Assembly: GCF_001644565.1 (NCBI RefSeq)
Contig: NZ_CP011387.1
Coordinates: 2,885,001 to 2,949,000, forward strand
Origin: Deinococcus puniceus
GTDB lineage: Bacteria > Deinococcota > Deinococci > Deinococcales > Deinococcaceae
Length of the DNA stretch: 64,000 nt
Direction of reading: 5' to 3'
In this document: in pieces, positions 38,059 through 48,730 of the stretch
Position numbering within the stretch: position 1 is the first letter of the stretch
Layout: every line of letters starts with the position of its first letter
Position numbers and translations under genes: made by a program
Notes under the pieces: generated by a model
What the model saw: the letters and a program-made list of their open reading frames with translations, nothing else
Told to the model about the DNA's origin: nothing
Database searches by the model: none

Positions 38059-38799
38059 ATGAACCATGCGTTCGTGGATGCCAGTTGGCACGAATTACCC
38101 GACGGGCGCGGCGTGGGCGGCTGGGGTCTGGTGCTGCTGAGGCCCAGCAATCTGCCCGCCCGGTTTCAGGGCCAACTGGAAGCGCCCGACAACAACGCCG
38201 CCGAACTGCGGGCTGTGCTGGAAGCCCTGCGGCACGCGCCAGACGGCCAGCCCCTGAGTGTGCATACCGACAACGAAGCCGTGATCGCGTCGGTGGCGCG
38301 GGGGCGCGGGCCGCACCTGCTGGCCGACGCCGCCCGCGAAGTGCAGGACGAAGCCGAAGCGCGGGGCATCGCGCTGCGAGTGGACTACGTGACCCGCACG
38401 CGGCGGCATATGCTGGACGCCCATCACCTCGCCAACGACGCTCGGCGCGGCCTGAACACGCCGGGGCTGGATTCGCCGCACGCCGATGTGTTGATAGAGC
38501 AGCGCCACAGCGTCCCCGAAGCCCGCGTCAGCCTGCGCCGGGGCAGCGAGCGCGTGACGGCCCATGTGAACCTCGATCCGTTGTCGGATGTCCCCCCCAG
38601 CGCACAGGCATTGTTGGCCGCCGTGACGTTGGCCCTGCCCGGAGAAACCCTGCTGGTACGCCGCGCCAGCAAAATCGCGCAAGCTCTTTGGCAACGGCCC
38701 GAGCGGGCTTTGTTGGTGGGCGCACATACCCAACTGACGCAGGCGCGGCAGGCGGCAGACGGGCAGGGCGTGCTGGTGCAGTTTCAGGGCGTGGGGTAG
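38059..38799 (+). CDS. RNase HI-like protein with C-terminal extension
   Basis: A 246-aa protein. The N-terminal 135 residues are an RNase H fold with the four carboxylates in place: Asp7 (HAFVDASWHE), Glu49 (DNNAAELRAVLEAL), Asp71 (VHTDNEAVI) and Asp127 (AHHLANDARRG). This should cleave RNA in RNA-DNA hybrids. The last 100 residues (from VLIEQRHSVPEARVSLRRG) form an additional domain I cannot assign. The gene has a proper SD (AAAGGA, 9 bases before ATG). Confidence 0.85.
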   Translation: MNHAFVDASWHELPDGRGVGGWGLVLLRPSNLPARFQGQLEAPDNNAAELRAVLEALRHAPDGQPLSVHTDNEAVIASVARGRGPHLLADAAREVQDEAEARGIALRVDYVTRTRRHMLDAHHLANDARRGLNTPGLDSPHADVLIEQRHSVPEARVSLRRGSERVTAHVNLDPLSDVPPSAQALLAAVTLALPGETLLVRRASKIAQALWQRPERALLVGAHTQLTQARQAADGQGVLVQFQGVG

Positions 38800-38836
38800 G
38801 CGTAGGGGTTGGAAGGGGCTGAGTTTTCGGGGGCTT

Positions 38837-38868
38837 GGTCTAAGGGTCTAGGGTCTGAGGGTCTAAGG
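38837..38868. repeat. GGTCTAAG array abutting the ~280-bp repeat
   Basis: Four units (GGTCTAAGG, GTCTAGG, GTCTGAGG, GTCTAAGG) that run directly into the second copy of the long repeat. Confidence 0.8.
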
Positions 38869-39161
38869 AAGGGCAATCGCTAACGCTCCTTCACCCCCTC
38901 CCGCTGCTATGCAGCGCCCTCTGCTTCGCAGCTCTGCGAGTCCCCCGCAAGGGGAGAGGGGCAAAGCAACCCCACCACGTCCCTGCCCAACTGCGTGTAA
39001 GGCCGTCGTGCGTGCAACGTGCGGGCCAATTCCAACGTTAAGACGACTGGCAATTCCGCTTCAGATGAACGGGGAAGCCGACTTAAAACGCGGCAAGATC
39101 AATCCTCCTCAGCGGAGCGACACTCCCCTGCACCCTTTGGGGGCGGGGGCTGGGGGAAGAA
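38869..39161. repeat. ~280-bp intergenic repeat, copy 2
   Basis: Second copy of the element at 36755-37025, with an extra ~55-bp hairpin-rich insert near its left end (CGCTGCTATGCAGCG, GCTTCGCAGCTCTGCGAG). With the array it fills 38800-39263, where no gene is seen. Confidence 0.85.
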
Positions 39162-39263
39162 GGCGTGGGACAAGACCAACAACCCCAACCTCCACCCCTC
39201 ATGAAGCAAGCCCCCCTAACCCGCCCCTTACACCTCCTGCCCCGGTGTGGGATGCTGACCCGG

Positions 39264-40121
39264 ATGACCCAACTCGCCCCCACCCGCACCCAGCCCACCA
39301 CCTATTTCGCCCCGGCGAAGGTGAATCTGGGCCTCAGTGTGCGCGGGCTGCGGCAGGGCGGCTACCACGAACTGCACACCATCATGGTGCCGCTGAACGT
39401 GGGCGACGACCTTGAGATTCGGCCCGCGCCGACGCTGACGCTGGCGGTGGAGGGCGCGGACTTGCCCACCGACGCCAAAAACTTGGTGTTCCGAGCGGCC
39501 CGCGCTTACTTGGATGCTGCGGGCATAGACACGGGTGTACAGATCACGCTGACCAAACGGCTGCCCCTCGCGTCGGGGCTGGGCGGCGGCAGCAGCGACG
39601 CGGCCACCACCCTCATGGCGTTGGCGCGGCTGTTTCCGGCGGGCGTAGATTTGCCCGCACTGGCGCTGAAACTGGGGGCCGATGTGCCGTTCTTTTTGAT
39701 CGGACAGGCCGCTCTTGCCGAGGGCGTGGGCGAAATCCTAACGCCGCTGCCTGTGCCGCGTGTGCCGCTGGTACTGGTGAATCCGGGGGTAGAAGTCAGT
39801 GCCGCCGACGCCTACCGCTGGCTGGACGATGAAGAGGAATTCTCGCCCGCACTGGATGTGGAAGCCATTCTGGACGCCCTGACCACCGGACGCCCTGTGC
39901 CCTACCTGAACGCGCTGCAACCCCATGTGGCCCTGCGTCACCCGCCCATTCGGGAAGCCCTGACGCTGCTCTCGGAAGCGGGCCTACGCTCACCCCTGAT
40001 GAGCGGCTCGGGCAGCACTTGTTTTGCGCTGGCCGCCACCGACGACCAAGCCCACGACGCGGCGCGGGCGATTGCGCGGGTAAAACCGGGGTGGTGGGTG
40101 CAGGCGACGGGAACGCTGTAG
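39264..40121 (+). CDS. ispE: 4-diphosphocytidyl-2-C-methyl-D-erythritol kinase
   Basis: ATP-dependent kinase of the MEP isoprenoid pathway, about 285 aa. GHMP-family features: catalytic Lys in TYFAPAKVNLGLSV, GYHELHTIMVPL, the ATP-binding LPLASGLGGGSSDAATTL and the catalytic Asp in KLGADVPFFLIG; the third motif is LMSGSGSTCFAL. Two in-frame ATGs (39252 and 39264) are equally likely. Precursor for carotenoids and menaquinone side chains. Confidence 0.93.
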   Translation: MTQLAPTRTQPTTYFAPAKVNLGLSVRGLRQGGYHELHTIMVPLNVGDDLEIRPAPTLTLAVEGADLPTDAKNLVFRAARAYLDAAGIDTGVQITLTKRLPLASGLGGGSSDAATTLMALARLFPAGVDLPALALKLGADVPFFLIGQAALAEGVGEILTPLPVPRVPLVLVNPGVEVSAADAYRWLDDEEEFSPALDVEAILDALTTGRPVPYLNALQPHVALRHPPIREALTLLSEAGLRSPLMSGSGSTCFALAATDDQAHDAARAIARVKPGWWVQATGTL

Positions 40122-40127
40122 GGCGCT

Positions 40128-40230
40128 GTCAGTGGTGAGTGGTGGATGGAAAAAGAAAAAAGCGAGGCTTGCCTAGAAACTTTCTGGCAGACCCCGCTTT
40201 TCCCACTTACTACTGACCACTCACCACTCA
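40128..40230. terminator. Bidirectional terminator with outer inverted repeat
   Basis: Inner stem around AAAAAGCG ... CGCTTTT with GCC/GGC pairing, flanked by an outer inverted repeat AGTGGTGAGTGGT / ACCACTCACCACT. It separates ispE from the convergent exported-protein gene. Confidence 0.7.
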
Positions 40231-40236
40231 CGGTTT

Positions 40237-42021
<1,785 letters not shown>

Positions 42022-42156
42022 CACGCGAGTATGCCCGCCCAAGCTGATTCGGATCTGCCGGGGTGTCCCGGTTCACCCGCTCTCTGGGGAAACGATGAAG
42101 GGGACGGCTGGAAGTGCAGGCAGACAAAAGGTTGAGTACAGCGTCAGTTGGGGGCT

Positions 42157-42170
42157 GGTCTAAGGGTCTA
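42157..42170. repeat. GGTCTAAG unit, short
   Basis: GGTCTAAGGGTCTA just 3' of the TPR gene; followed by AAGGCATTCTCTGACGCTC, similar to sequence after the array at 38.8 kb. Confidence 0.55.
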
Positions 42171-42208
42171 TGAAAGGCATTCTCTGACGCTCACTCCTCC
42201 ACTGCTTC

Positions 42209-44347
42209 TTACCGCTCCACCCGTTCCCGGCGCGTGGTTCGGGCGTGGCGCAGTTCTATCAGGGCGAAGGCCAAGGTATTGAGGGCGTACACCCCGATCA
42301 GGACAGCCAGCAGCAGATTCCGGGTGGTGGCTTGGGCCGGATCGAGCAGGCCCGCATACGAAATGAGGCCGGTCAGCGGAGCCAAAGCCGCCAAGGTTGC
42401 CCCCCACGCCAGCAGCAGCACGCCGCCCCACGCGCCCTCCAGCAGGGCCGCCCCCGGTAGCAGCAGCGCCAACACGCGGTAAACGGCGGGACGGCGCAGG
42501 CGGGCGTCGGTGGCAGCGCGGGGAATCAGAAGGGCAAAGGCAGTGGCCGCCAGCAGGGCCAGCGCCCCCAGCAAGGCCGCGCCGAGGCGGGCGCTCTGGC
42601 CGGGGCCGTCTTGCAAAAGGGCCAAGGGCTGTTGCAGGTCGCGGCGCAGGGTCACGCTGAGGTCGCCGCTGACCGCGCGGGCCAGACTGCGCTGGTCGGG
42701 GTAACACAGCCGGGGCTGGCCGGGGCGGTACTGCTGCTGAAACGCCGTGCCGGGCGTGCCGGGATTCAGGCCCAGATTGAAGGCGGCGGCGGCCAAGTCG
42801 GGCCGGATCGCCAGCGCCGCGCGGTAGCTTTCGCGGGACTGGGGCACGTCGCCGCGCTGGGCCGCGATAACGCCGAGGTTGTTGAGGGCGCAGGCGTCTG
42901 GCCCCCCACCAGTGGCCTGAGCGCGGGTGTACTGAGCGCGGGCCACGCTGTCGTCTCCGTCCAGTTGGGCAGACAGGCCTGCCAAGAGTGCCGCGTCGGG
43001 GCTGGGGCGCAGGTTCAGGTCGCCTAAGCGGGCCGTGGCCCAGCCGCCGCCATACGTGCCCGACGTGAGCGCCGACGCCTGAAGGCCCTGCCCGGTGTGG
43101 TTCGTCCACTGCCAACCGCCCACCGCCGCCACCAGCCCCAGCGCCAGCGTGACCAAGGCCAGCCGCTCCCCGAACGAGGCGTAGGCCAGCGTATTGCGCC
43201 GCGCCCGCGATAAGGGGTGACGCAATACGGAGCGCCAGCGGCCCCCCAGCGGGCGGGTGTCTTCGCCCTGTACCCGCCACGCCCGCGCCACCAGCGCCGC
43301 GAAAGAAGCGGCCAGCGCCAGCAGCAGCGCCAGCGTGACCAAGCGGGCCGCGTCGCGCACCTGTCCCGTGCCGTCTGGGCCTAGGTTGTACAGCGTGCCT
43401 GCCCGCAGCGTGCGGGTAAATTGCCGCCATTCCTCAGCCTCCCCGCCGCGCCCTTGGGCGTCCAGCAGGGCCGCGTAGCGCAGGTAGAGGGCCGGGCCGC
43501 CCCCAAAACGGGGATGCAGTTCTCGCAGGTAGGCCAGCCACGCGCCCGCCCGCGTCAGGCGGTTTTGGGCCAGCAGCGTGCCCACGTAGCCGCTGGGATT
43601 GCCGTAGGCGCTCAGGGCGTCCCGGCTGACACTGATTTCGGGATCGAAGCCGCGTTCGGCAGCGTCACGCTTGGCGCGGTCTAACGCCAGATCTGCCGCT
43701 GCCGGAAAGCCCGCACTGTCCAGCCGGGCCGCCAGCATCACCCACGCTGGAAAGGGCATTTCGGCACTCAGGGCACGCCGCACCGCACTCAGCGCCGAAA
43801 AGGTATCGCCCTGCCTGCGGGCCAGATTGGCCTGACGCAGCGCAATAAAGGAATTGGTGGGATCCTCCGCTCCCGCCTGCGCCAGTTGGGCCTGGGGCAC
43901 GGCGTCGGCGGCGCGGGCCAGCCAGCCAGTAATTTCGGGATTGGGCGGCGGCACCACCCGCTCCTGCACGGGCGCACCCTGCGCGGCGTCGCCCAGAGTA
44001 AAGCGCTCGGTGTAGCCGTCGCCCTGCGTGGTCACGCGCACCGTGCCGCTACTGGCATCCAGCGACGTGACCAGGCCGGGCAGATCGACGCGGGCCTGCA
44101 CCGTGCTGTCGGCGTTCAGCACGTATACGGTTGGCCCCACCCCAAGGTAGGTCAGGTTGCCCACGTTCAGCGGCCCGGTCAGGTCGCCCAGGCCTGCCGG
44201 ATAGGTACGCTGCCACAGCAGGCGCGGCCCGTCTTCGTAGCGCAGGGTGCGGCCCTCCAGCACGGCGTCGGCCCCGGCCACACCCGGCAGGGTCAGCAGG
44301 GCCAACAGCCCAGACAGACAAACGAACCGTGTCCAGCTTCGGCTCAC
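42209..44347 (-). CDS. Membrane protein with TPR-like repeats
   Basis: A 712-aa protein starting GTG within the plsY stop (GTGA overlap). Signal peptide LLALLTLPGVAGADA, a PQQ-like beta region (YLGVGPTVYVLNADSTVQ), helical TPR-type repeats at about 145-325 and again at 450-530 (ACALNNLGVIAAQRGDVPQS, RESYRAALAIRPDLAAAAFN), and hydrophobic helices near 345, 395 and four more at the C-terminus. The two TPR stretches are split by membrane segments, which is unusual. I do not recognise a named family. Coupled to plsY, so an envelope role is likely. Confidence 0.78.
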   Translation of the reverse strand: MSRSWTRFVCLSGLLALLTLPGVAGADAVLEGRTLRYEDGPRLLWQRTYPAGLGDLTGPLNVGNLTYLGVGPTVYVLNADSTVQARVDLPGLVTSLDASSGTVRVTTQGDGYTERFTLGDAAQGAPVQERVVPPPNPEITGWLARAADAVPQAQLAQAGAEDPTNSFIALRQANLARRQGDTFSALSAVRRALSAEMPFPAWVMLAARLDSAGFPAAADLALDRAKRDAAERGFDPEISVSRDALSAYGNPSGYVGTLLAQNRLTRAGAWLAYLRELHPRFGGGPALYLRYAALLDAQGRGGEAEEWRQFTRTLRAGTLYNLGPDGTGQVRDAARLVTLALLLALAASFAALVARAWRVQGEDTRPLGGRWRSVLRHPLSRARRNTLAYASFGERLALVTLALGLVAAVGGWQWTNHTGQGLQASALTSGTYGGGWATARLGDLNLRPSPDAALLAGLSAQLDGDDSVARAQYTRAQATGGGPDACALNNLGVIAAQRGDVPQSRESYRAALAIRPDLAAAAFNLGLNPGTPGTAFQQQYRPGQPRLCYPDQRSLARAVSGDLSVTLRRDLQQPLALLQDGPGQSARLGAALLGALALLAATAFALLIPRAATDARLRRPAVYRVLALLLPGAALLEGAWGGVLLLAWGATLAALAPLTGLISYAGLLDPAQATTRNLLLAVLIGVYALNTLAFALIELRHARTTRRERVER

Positions 44348-44940
44348 GCTTTGGTCTCGCTGCTACTCGTTACGCCGGGGCGCACGGGCGGCGCGATCAT
44401 CAGGTGAACCGTGCGGATGGTCATGGCCGCCGCGCCCGCCAGCAGTTCGGACAGGCCGCCGTAGCGTAGCGCCAGCAGCACGCCCAGCGGCACCACGATG
44501 GCAGTGGCAAACGGTACGGCATTCAGCTTCAGGCGGACCTGTAAGGTGGCCTTGTACAGCGGAATGATCACCAGCCCCAGACCGAAAATGCCCAAAATGG
44601 TGACCGGAGCCACCGCCAGCAGCGCCCCCATAAACGGCGCGATGCCCACGCCCCCCCGGAAGCGGAAGAACACTGGGTAGCAGTGCCCCAGCACCACGAA
44701 AAAGGCCGCCAGCCAAGTCAGGTCAGGGGCCACCAGCCGGGTCAGCCACACGGCCAAGACCGCCTTGAGCATGTCGGCCAACGTGACCATCAGCCCCGCC
44801 AACCGCCCGTATTGCCGCACGGTGCCGCTGCCGCCCGGCAGGTCGCGGTCACGGATGTCCTGACCGAGGGCGCGGGAATACAGGATGCCTGCCACCAGCG
44901 ATCCCAGCAGATAGGCGACGGCGGCAACGAGAACGGGCAT
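44344..44940 (-). CDS. Glycerol-3-phosphate acyltransferase PlsY-like
   Basis: Integral membrane enzyme transferring acyl groups from acyl-phosphate to glycerol-3-phosphate; 198 aa with about five hydrophobic helices. PlsY motifs: N-terminal LLGSLVAGILYSRALGQDIR, GHCYPVFFRFRGGVGIAP (motif 2) and the C-terminal third motif. The first motif, usually GSGNxGATNxxR, is altered to PGGSGTVRQYGR, so substrate use may differ. A TAGAAT lies nine bases before the ATG. Co-translated with the TPR membrane protein. Confidence 0.85.
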   Translation of the reverse strand: MPVLVAAVAYLLGSLVAGILYSRALGQDIRDRDLPGGSGTVRQYGRLAGLMVTLADMLKAVLAVWLTRLVAPDLTWLAAFFVVLGHCYPVFFRFRGGVGIAPFMGALLAVAPVTILGIFGLGLVIIPLYKATLQVRLKLNAVPFATAIVVPLGVLLALRYGGLSELLAGAAAMTIRTVHLMIAPPVRPGVTSSSETKA

Positions 44941-45093
44941 AACGGCCCCATTCTAGGGCAAGGGGGCAGCACAGAGCCGACCCACAGCAGTGCCCCAGTC
45001 GGGCAGCCTCTGGACTGTGGGCGTGCCCCACTCGGTAACGGCTTTGTGTCCGGGAGGTCTAAGCACTCCTACTTCTTAAACTGGTTTGCGCGG

Positions 45094-45099
45094 TACAGT
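45094..45099 (+). promoter_or_regulatory. -10 element (TACAGT), leaderless start of acyltransferase
   Basis: TACAGT seven bases before the GTG at 45107, which decides the start. Confidence 0.55.
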
Positions 45100-45106
45100 G
45101 GCAAGC

Positions 45107-45985
45107 GTGACGTGGCTCAAGCCGGTAAATATAGAATCGAACGCGCAGGACACGTTCAACGCCTTCATTGCGGATTTGGAGGCAAGGCTGGCCGACCCCG
45201 CCACCGAGCGCCCGGTGCTGGCGCGCGAGGTGCTGGCGCAGGCCATGTACGGGCGCGAGTACGGGCAACTGGCCGCCGACGCGCCGCTGGCCGCTCTGAA
45301 TCTGGATTCTCGCAACATCACCTTTGAGGCCGAGTACTACATGGCGACCGACACGGCCAAATTTGAGGCCGTGAAGCCGCTGCTGTGGCTCTGGAAAAAC
45401 CTCGATCTGACGCCCATAGGCCAGAATCCGGTACTGGGCATTCCGGTACGGCGGGTACTGGCGGGCCACATTTTTAAGCGGGTGGGCCGAGATTTCAAGT
45501 GCTGGCAGAATGTGGAATTCAGCGTGGGCTACAACATGGACGTGGGCAACGATGTGGTGGTTCACCGCCATGTGCTGCTCGACGATATTGGAGGCATAGA
45601 ACTGCACGATGGGGCGTCGGTCAGCGACTACGTGAATATTTACAGCCACACCCACAGCGTGTTGGACGGCCCTGACGTCACCCTGCGGCGCACCGTGATC
45701 GGGCGTGGGGCGCGGATCACCTACCATTCCACCGTGCTGGCGGGCAGCATTATCAGCGACGACGCCATGCTCGCCACCCACGCTTTGCTTCGGGCCGACA
45801 TTCCGCCGCACGGCATCGCTATGGGTGTGCCCGCCAAGGTCACGCGCTTTAAGGTGCGCCCAGACGGGCAGGAGTACGGCGTGGACGCCCGCACCTACCC
45901 CCGTGACACTGGACGCAAGGCCAATCCACAGTTTCCGGAGCCGACGCCGAACCAGACGCGGGTGGCGGGGAAAGAGGAAGTCTAA
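45107..45985 (+). CDS. Left-handed beta-helix acyltransferase (acetyltransferase)
   Basis: A 292-aa protein of the hexapeptide-repeat transferase group. Residues 120-250 show the I-G-x4 repeats in looser form (NMDVGNDVVVHRHVLL, GASVSDYVNIYSHTHSV, VIGRGARITYHSTVL) and the trailing HGIAMGVPAKVTRFKV loop that is diagnostic. His in SHTHSV is the likely catalytic base. The N-terminal 115 residues are helical and not part of the usual core. Acceptor unknown. Single-gene unit with GTG start. Confidence 0.85.
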   Translation: MTWLKPVNIESNAQDTFNAFIADLEARLADPATERPVLAREVLAQAMYGREYGQLAADAPLAALNLDSRNITFEAEYYMATDTAKFEAVKPLLWLWKNLDLTPIGQNPVLGIPVRRVLAGHIFKRVGRDFKCWQNVEFSVGYNMDVGNDVVVHRHVLLDDIGGIELHDGASVSDYVNIYSHTHSVLDGPDVTLRRTVIGRGARITYHSTVLAGSIISDDAMLATHALLRADIPPHGIAMGVPAKVTRFKVRPDGQEYGVDARTYPRDTGRKANPQFPEPTPNQTRVAGKEEV

Positions 45986-46085
45986 GGGTCTAAGAACAGA
46001 TAAGCCATCCTAGACGCCTTTGCCGACTGATCTGTCCACCTCAAACCCTACCGCCCCAGCACCTTAGACCCTTGACCTTTAGACC
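45980..46085. repeat. GGTCTAAG inverted array
   Basis: Left arm GTCTAAGGGTCTAAG overlaps the acyltransferase stop; right arm CCTTAGACCCTTGACC and TTTAGACC at 46062-46085. CCCAGCACCTTAGACCC is identical to part of the array at 55.3 kb. Confidence 0.8.
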
Positions 46086-46090
46086 AGCCC

Positions 46091-47287
46091 CTACAACGCC
46101 ACCGCTCCCACCACCGCACACCCGCCCACCACTGCCCACGCGGGCAAACGGGCAGCCGTCAGCGCGGCGTAGGCCAATAACGCCAACGCCAGCGGGCGCG
46201 GCCCAGTGATGGCCGACATGAACAGCGGGTCGTAGAGGGCGGCCAGCAGCAGCCCCACCACCCCGGCATTGATGCCCGACAACGCGGCGCGGGCAGCGGG
46301 GCGGGCAGACAACGCGGCCCAGAACGGCAACGCGCCCACCATCAGCAGCGCACCGGGCAGGAAGATGAAGACGGTGGCAATGGTGGCCCCGGCCCATGCG
46401 GGCAAGGCCGTTTGGGACGCACCCAAATAGCTGGCAAAGGTAAACAGCGGCCCCGGCACTGCGTTGGCCGCGCCGTATCCGGCCACGAAGGTTTCGGCGG
46501 GTAGGAAGGCAGGAACCAATCCGGCTTGCAGCAGTGGCAAGACCACATGACCGCCCCCAAACACCAACGCCCCAGCGCGGTAAAACGTATCGGCCAACGC
46601 CCACGCTGCACCGAGTGAAGCCAGCAGTGGAAGCCCCAGCAAGAGCGCGGCGCACAGGCCCAACAGGACGGCTCCGACACGCCGGGTGAGTGGGAGGGGC
46701 AACGCTTGGCCCGCTTGCTTTCCCCCGCTTACCGCCAGAACTCGCCAGCCCACCGCCCCGGCCAGCACCAGCGCCAGCACTTGCGACACTGCCCCCGGCC
46801 AGATCAGCACCAACGCCGCCGCGCCCAACGCCAACCCTGCTTTGATTTGCCCTGCTCGCTCGTCTGCCGCCACCAGACTGCCCCACATTCCGGCCACCGC
46901 CTGCGCCACCACCGCCACCGCCGCCACTTTCAGACCCAGCAGCCAGCCTGCGCCTGATACGTCTCCCACACGGGCAATACCCAGCGCGAAAGCGAACATC
47001 AGCGCCGCACTTGGCCCGGTGAAGGCCAGCCACGCGGCCAGCATTCCCCACCATCCGCCGCGCAACAGGCCCACGCTTAGTCCCACCTGACTGCTGGCTG
47101 GCCCCGGCAAAAACTGTGCCAGCGCCACCAGATCGGCGTACTCTGCCTCGCTGAACCAGCCGCGCCGGGTCACGAATTCGATGCGGAAATAGCCCAAATG
47201 CGCCACTGGCCCACCAAACGAAGTCAGGCCGAGCCGCAGGAAAATGCGGAAGATTTCGGCGGGGGAGTTGGGGGGGCGGGGCGGCAT
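46091..47287 (-). CDS. chrA: Chromate transporter
   Basis: Chromate/sulfate-type efflux permease (CHR family), 398 aa with two homologous halves. Each half has the CHR signature: FLRLGLTSFGGPVAHLGYF near the N-terminus with LAQFLPGPASSQVGLSVG, and in the second half LVFGGGHVVLPLLQ and GYGAANAVPGPLFTFASYLG. TACCCT lies eight bases before the ATG. No chromate reductase or ChrB is adjacent; an FMN reductase of the chromate-reductase-type family is at 21.5 kb. Confidence 0.94.
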   Translation of the reverse strand: MPPRPPNSPAEIFRIFLRLGLTSFGGPVAHLGYFRIEFVTRRGWFSEAEYADLVALAQFLPGPASSQVGLSVGLLRGGWWGMLAAWLAFTGPSAALMFAFALGIARVGDVSGAGWLLGLKVAAVAVVAQAVAGMWGSLVAADERAGQIKAGLALGAAALVLIWPGAVSQVLALVLAGAVGWRVLAVSGGKQAGQALPLPLTRRVGAVLLGLCAALLLGLPLLASLGAAWALADTFYRAGALVFGGGHVVLPLLQAGLVPAFLPAETFVAGYGAANAVPGPLFTFASYLGASQTALPAWAGATIATVFIFLPGALLMVGALPFWAALSARPAARAALSGINAGVVGLLLAALYDPLFMSAITGPRPLALALLAYAALTAARLPAWAVVGGCAVVGAVAL

Positions 47288-47295
47288 GTGGGTTT

Positions 47296-47301
47296 AGGGT
47301 A
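47296..47301 (-). promoter_or_regulatory. -10 element (TACCCT) of chrA
   Basis: TACCCT eight bases before the ATG at 47287. Confidence 0.45.
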
Positions 47302-47344
47302 GCGGGCGCGGGTCAGGCTAGTGGAGGGTAGATCGTGGGAAGGG

Positions 47345-47380
47345 AAAAAAGATGGCCTACGAACTCTGCCGCAGGCCATC
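47345..47380 (-). terminator. Rho-independent terminator of the desaturase gene
   Basis: Stem GATGGCCT / AGGCCATC with a 14-nt loop, followed on the minus strand by TTTTTT. Confidence 0.85.
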
Positions 47381-47411
47381 CATTCTGTTCTTTTCTCCGA
47401 CAACTCAACAA

Positions 47412-48515
47412 TCAGTCGTCGGCGGCCTGCCCGTCCCCTGATGCCGACTTGGGCACGGCGGGATTGGCAATAAAGGTAGTGGGGTCATAGAGATCGAAGC
47501 CGATGCCCTTCTCATATTCCTCGATCTTCACGTGCAGGCGCTTCACGTCGCCTTCCACCTGACCGTAATCGAAGGTGTCCCAGATGGCGGTGGTGCCGAA
47601 GTTGCCGCCCTCGAAATCGGGCACTTCACGGGTTTTGCGGATGCCCTCTTCCAGAGACTTGCGGCTCTCGATGCCGAGGTTGCGGAAGGCCACCTGCATC
47701 ACGTCGCGGTTGAAATCGCGGGGGCCGTAGATGCCTGCGCGGTACACCGTTTCCGAAAACTCGCGCCAGTCGGGAATCAGGGTGGCAGCGGGCATGGAGA
47801 ACATGCCGATCACGTTGCGGATGGCTTCCAGCGTGCGCTCCGGGTAGTAATACAGGTACATCCGGGCACCCTCTAGGAAGAAGTTGTAGTGCGCGGCCTC
47901 GTCTACGGCAATCGTCTGGGCGACTTTTGCCAGCACGGGGTCAACGATGCCCTTCAGGTGTGGCTTGTCGCTCTTGCCCTGCGCAATTTTCATCATGTTC
48001 AGGTAGTTCAGTTGGGTAGCCCGCTCCTGAAACACGGTGTACACGAGGTTGTGAATGGCGTCGGGGAAAGGCAGTTCCCACGTCTGAGACTTCAGGCGGT
48101 GCTTGTAGTCCTCGATCCACTGCGGCGAACGCTGCCCGCTGAACAGCACGGCATTTTCCCATGCGTCGGCGTGCTTCTCTTCTTCACTGCCCCAGCGCAT
48201 CTGAAAGTGGCTGCGGCCATGAGAACGGCGCACCAGATGAATCAGGCTGGAGGTGAAGTCGGGGGCGTACTGCTCCACAGCAAAAAAGCCCTGAATGACC
48301 GTGATGAGTTCCGGGGGCAGATTCTGGTTCATGGAGCGCCAGTCGAAGCTGCGATCCGCGTTCCAGTTGCGGGTTTCTTGGCTGCGGGCGGTGTACCAGC
48401 GGTACAGGCCAAGGAAGCCACGTTCGATGAGGCGGTCTTTTTCGGCATTGCTGAGCATCCCGGCAGGCGTGCGCGGGCGGTCATTCAGCATATTGGGGGG
48501 CATAACTTCAGCCAT
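47412..48515 (-). CDS. Acyl-ACP desaturase
   Basis: Soluble di-iron desaturase that introduces a double bond into acyl-ACP (FA_desaturase_2); 367 aa. The two iron-binding motifs are visible: EEEKHADAWENAV (ExxH) and AVDEAAHYNFFLEG (DExxH). WRSMNQNLPPELITVIQGFF and the C-terminal part fit plant-type stearoyl-ACP desaturases, which in bacteria are found in some actinobacteria and Deinococcus. The gene has a very strong SD (GGAGG with 7-base spacing), a sign of high expression, and its own terminator. Confidence 0.9.
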   Translation of the reverse strand: MAEVMPPNMLNDRPRTPAGMLSNAEKDRLIERGFLGLYRWYTARSQETRNWNADRSFDWRSMNQNLPPELITVIQGFFAVEQYAPDFTSSLIHLVRRSHGRSHFQMRWGSEEEKHADAWENAVLFSGQRSPQWIEDYKHRLKSQTWELPFPDAIHNLVYTVFQERATQLNYLNMMKIAQGKSDKPHLKGIVDPVLAKVAQTIAVDEAAHYNFFLEGARMYLYYYPERTLEAIRNVIGMFSMPAATLIPDWREFSETVYRAGIYGPRDFNRDVMQVAFRNLGIESRKSLEEGIRKTREVPDFEGGNFGTTAIWDTFDYGQVEGDVKRLHVKIEEYEKGIGFDLYDPTTFIANPAVPKSASGDGQAADD

Positions 48516-48717
48516 CGGTGATCCTCCTGCGCCGTCTCCGGGAAATCGGTACATCTTGGGGACGGTACTGGCCCAGCCTAAGCCAAAGGCACGCACAGAA
48601 CGGGGAAATGGGACGCAGTTCAAAGGGGGAACGGGTACTATTGGCCCGACTATTGAGGGGGCATGAAGGCAGCCCCCAGAACGCAGATTCCGGCACAACC
48701 CGCCGCTCCATGCCCGC

Positions 48718-48723
48718 TACACT
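48718..48723 (+). promoter_or_regulatory. -10 element (TACACT), leaderless start of peroxiredoxin
   Basis: TACACT seven bases before the ATG at 48731. Confidence 0.6.
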
Positions 48724-48730
48724 CAGAGCT

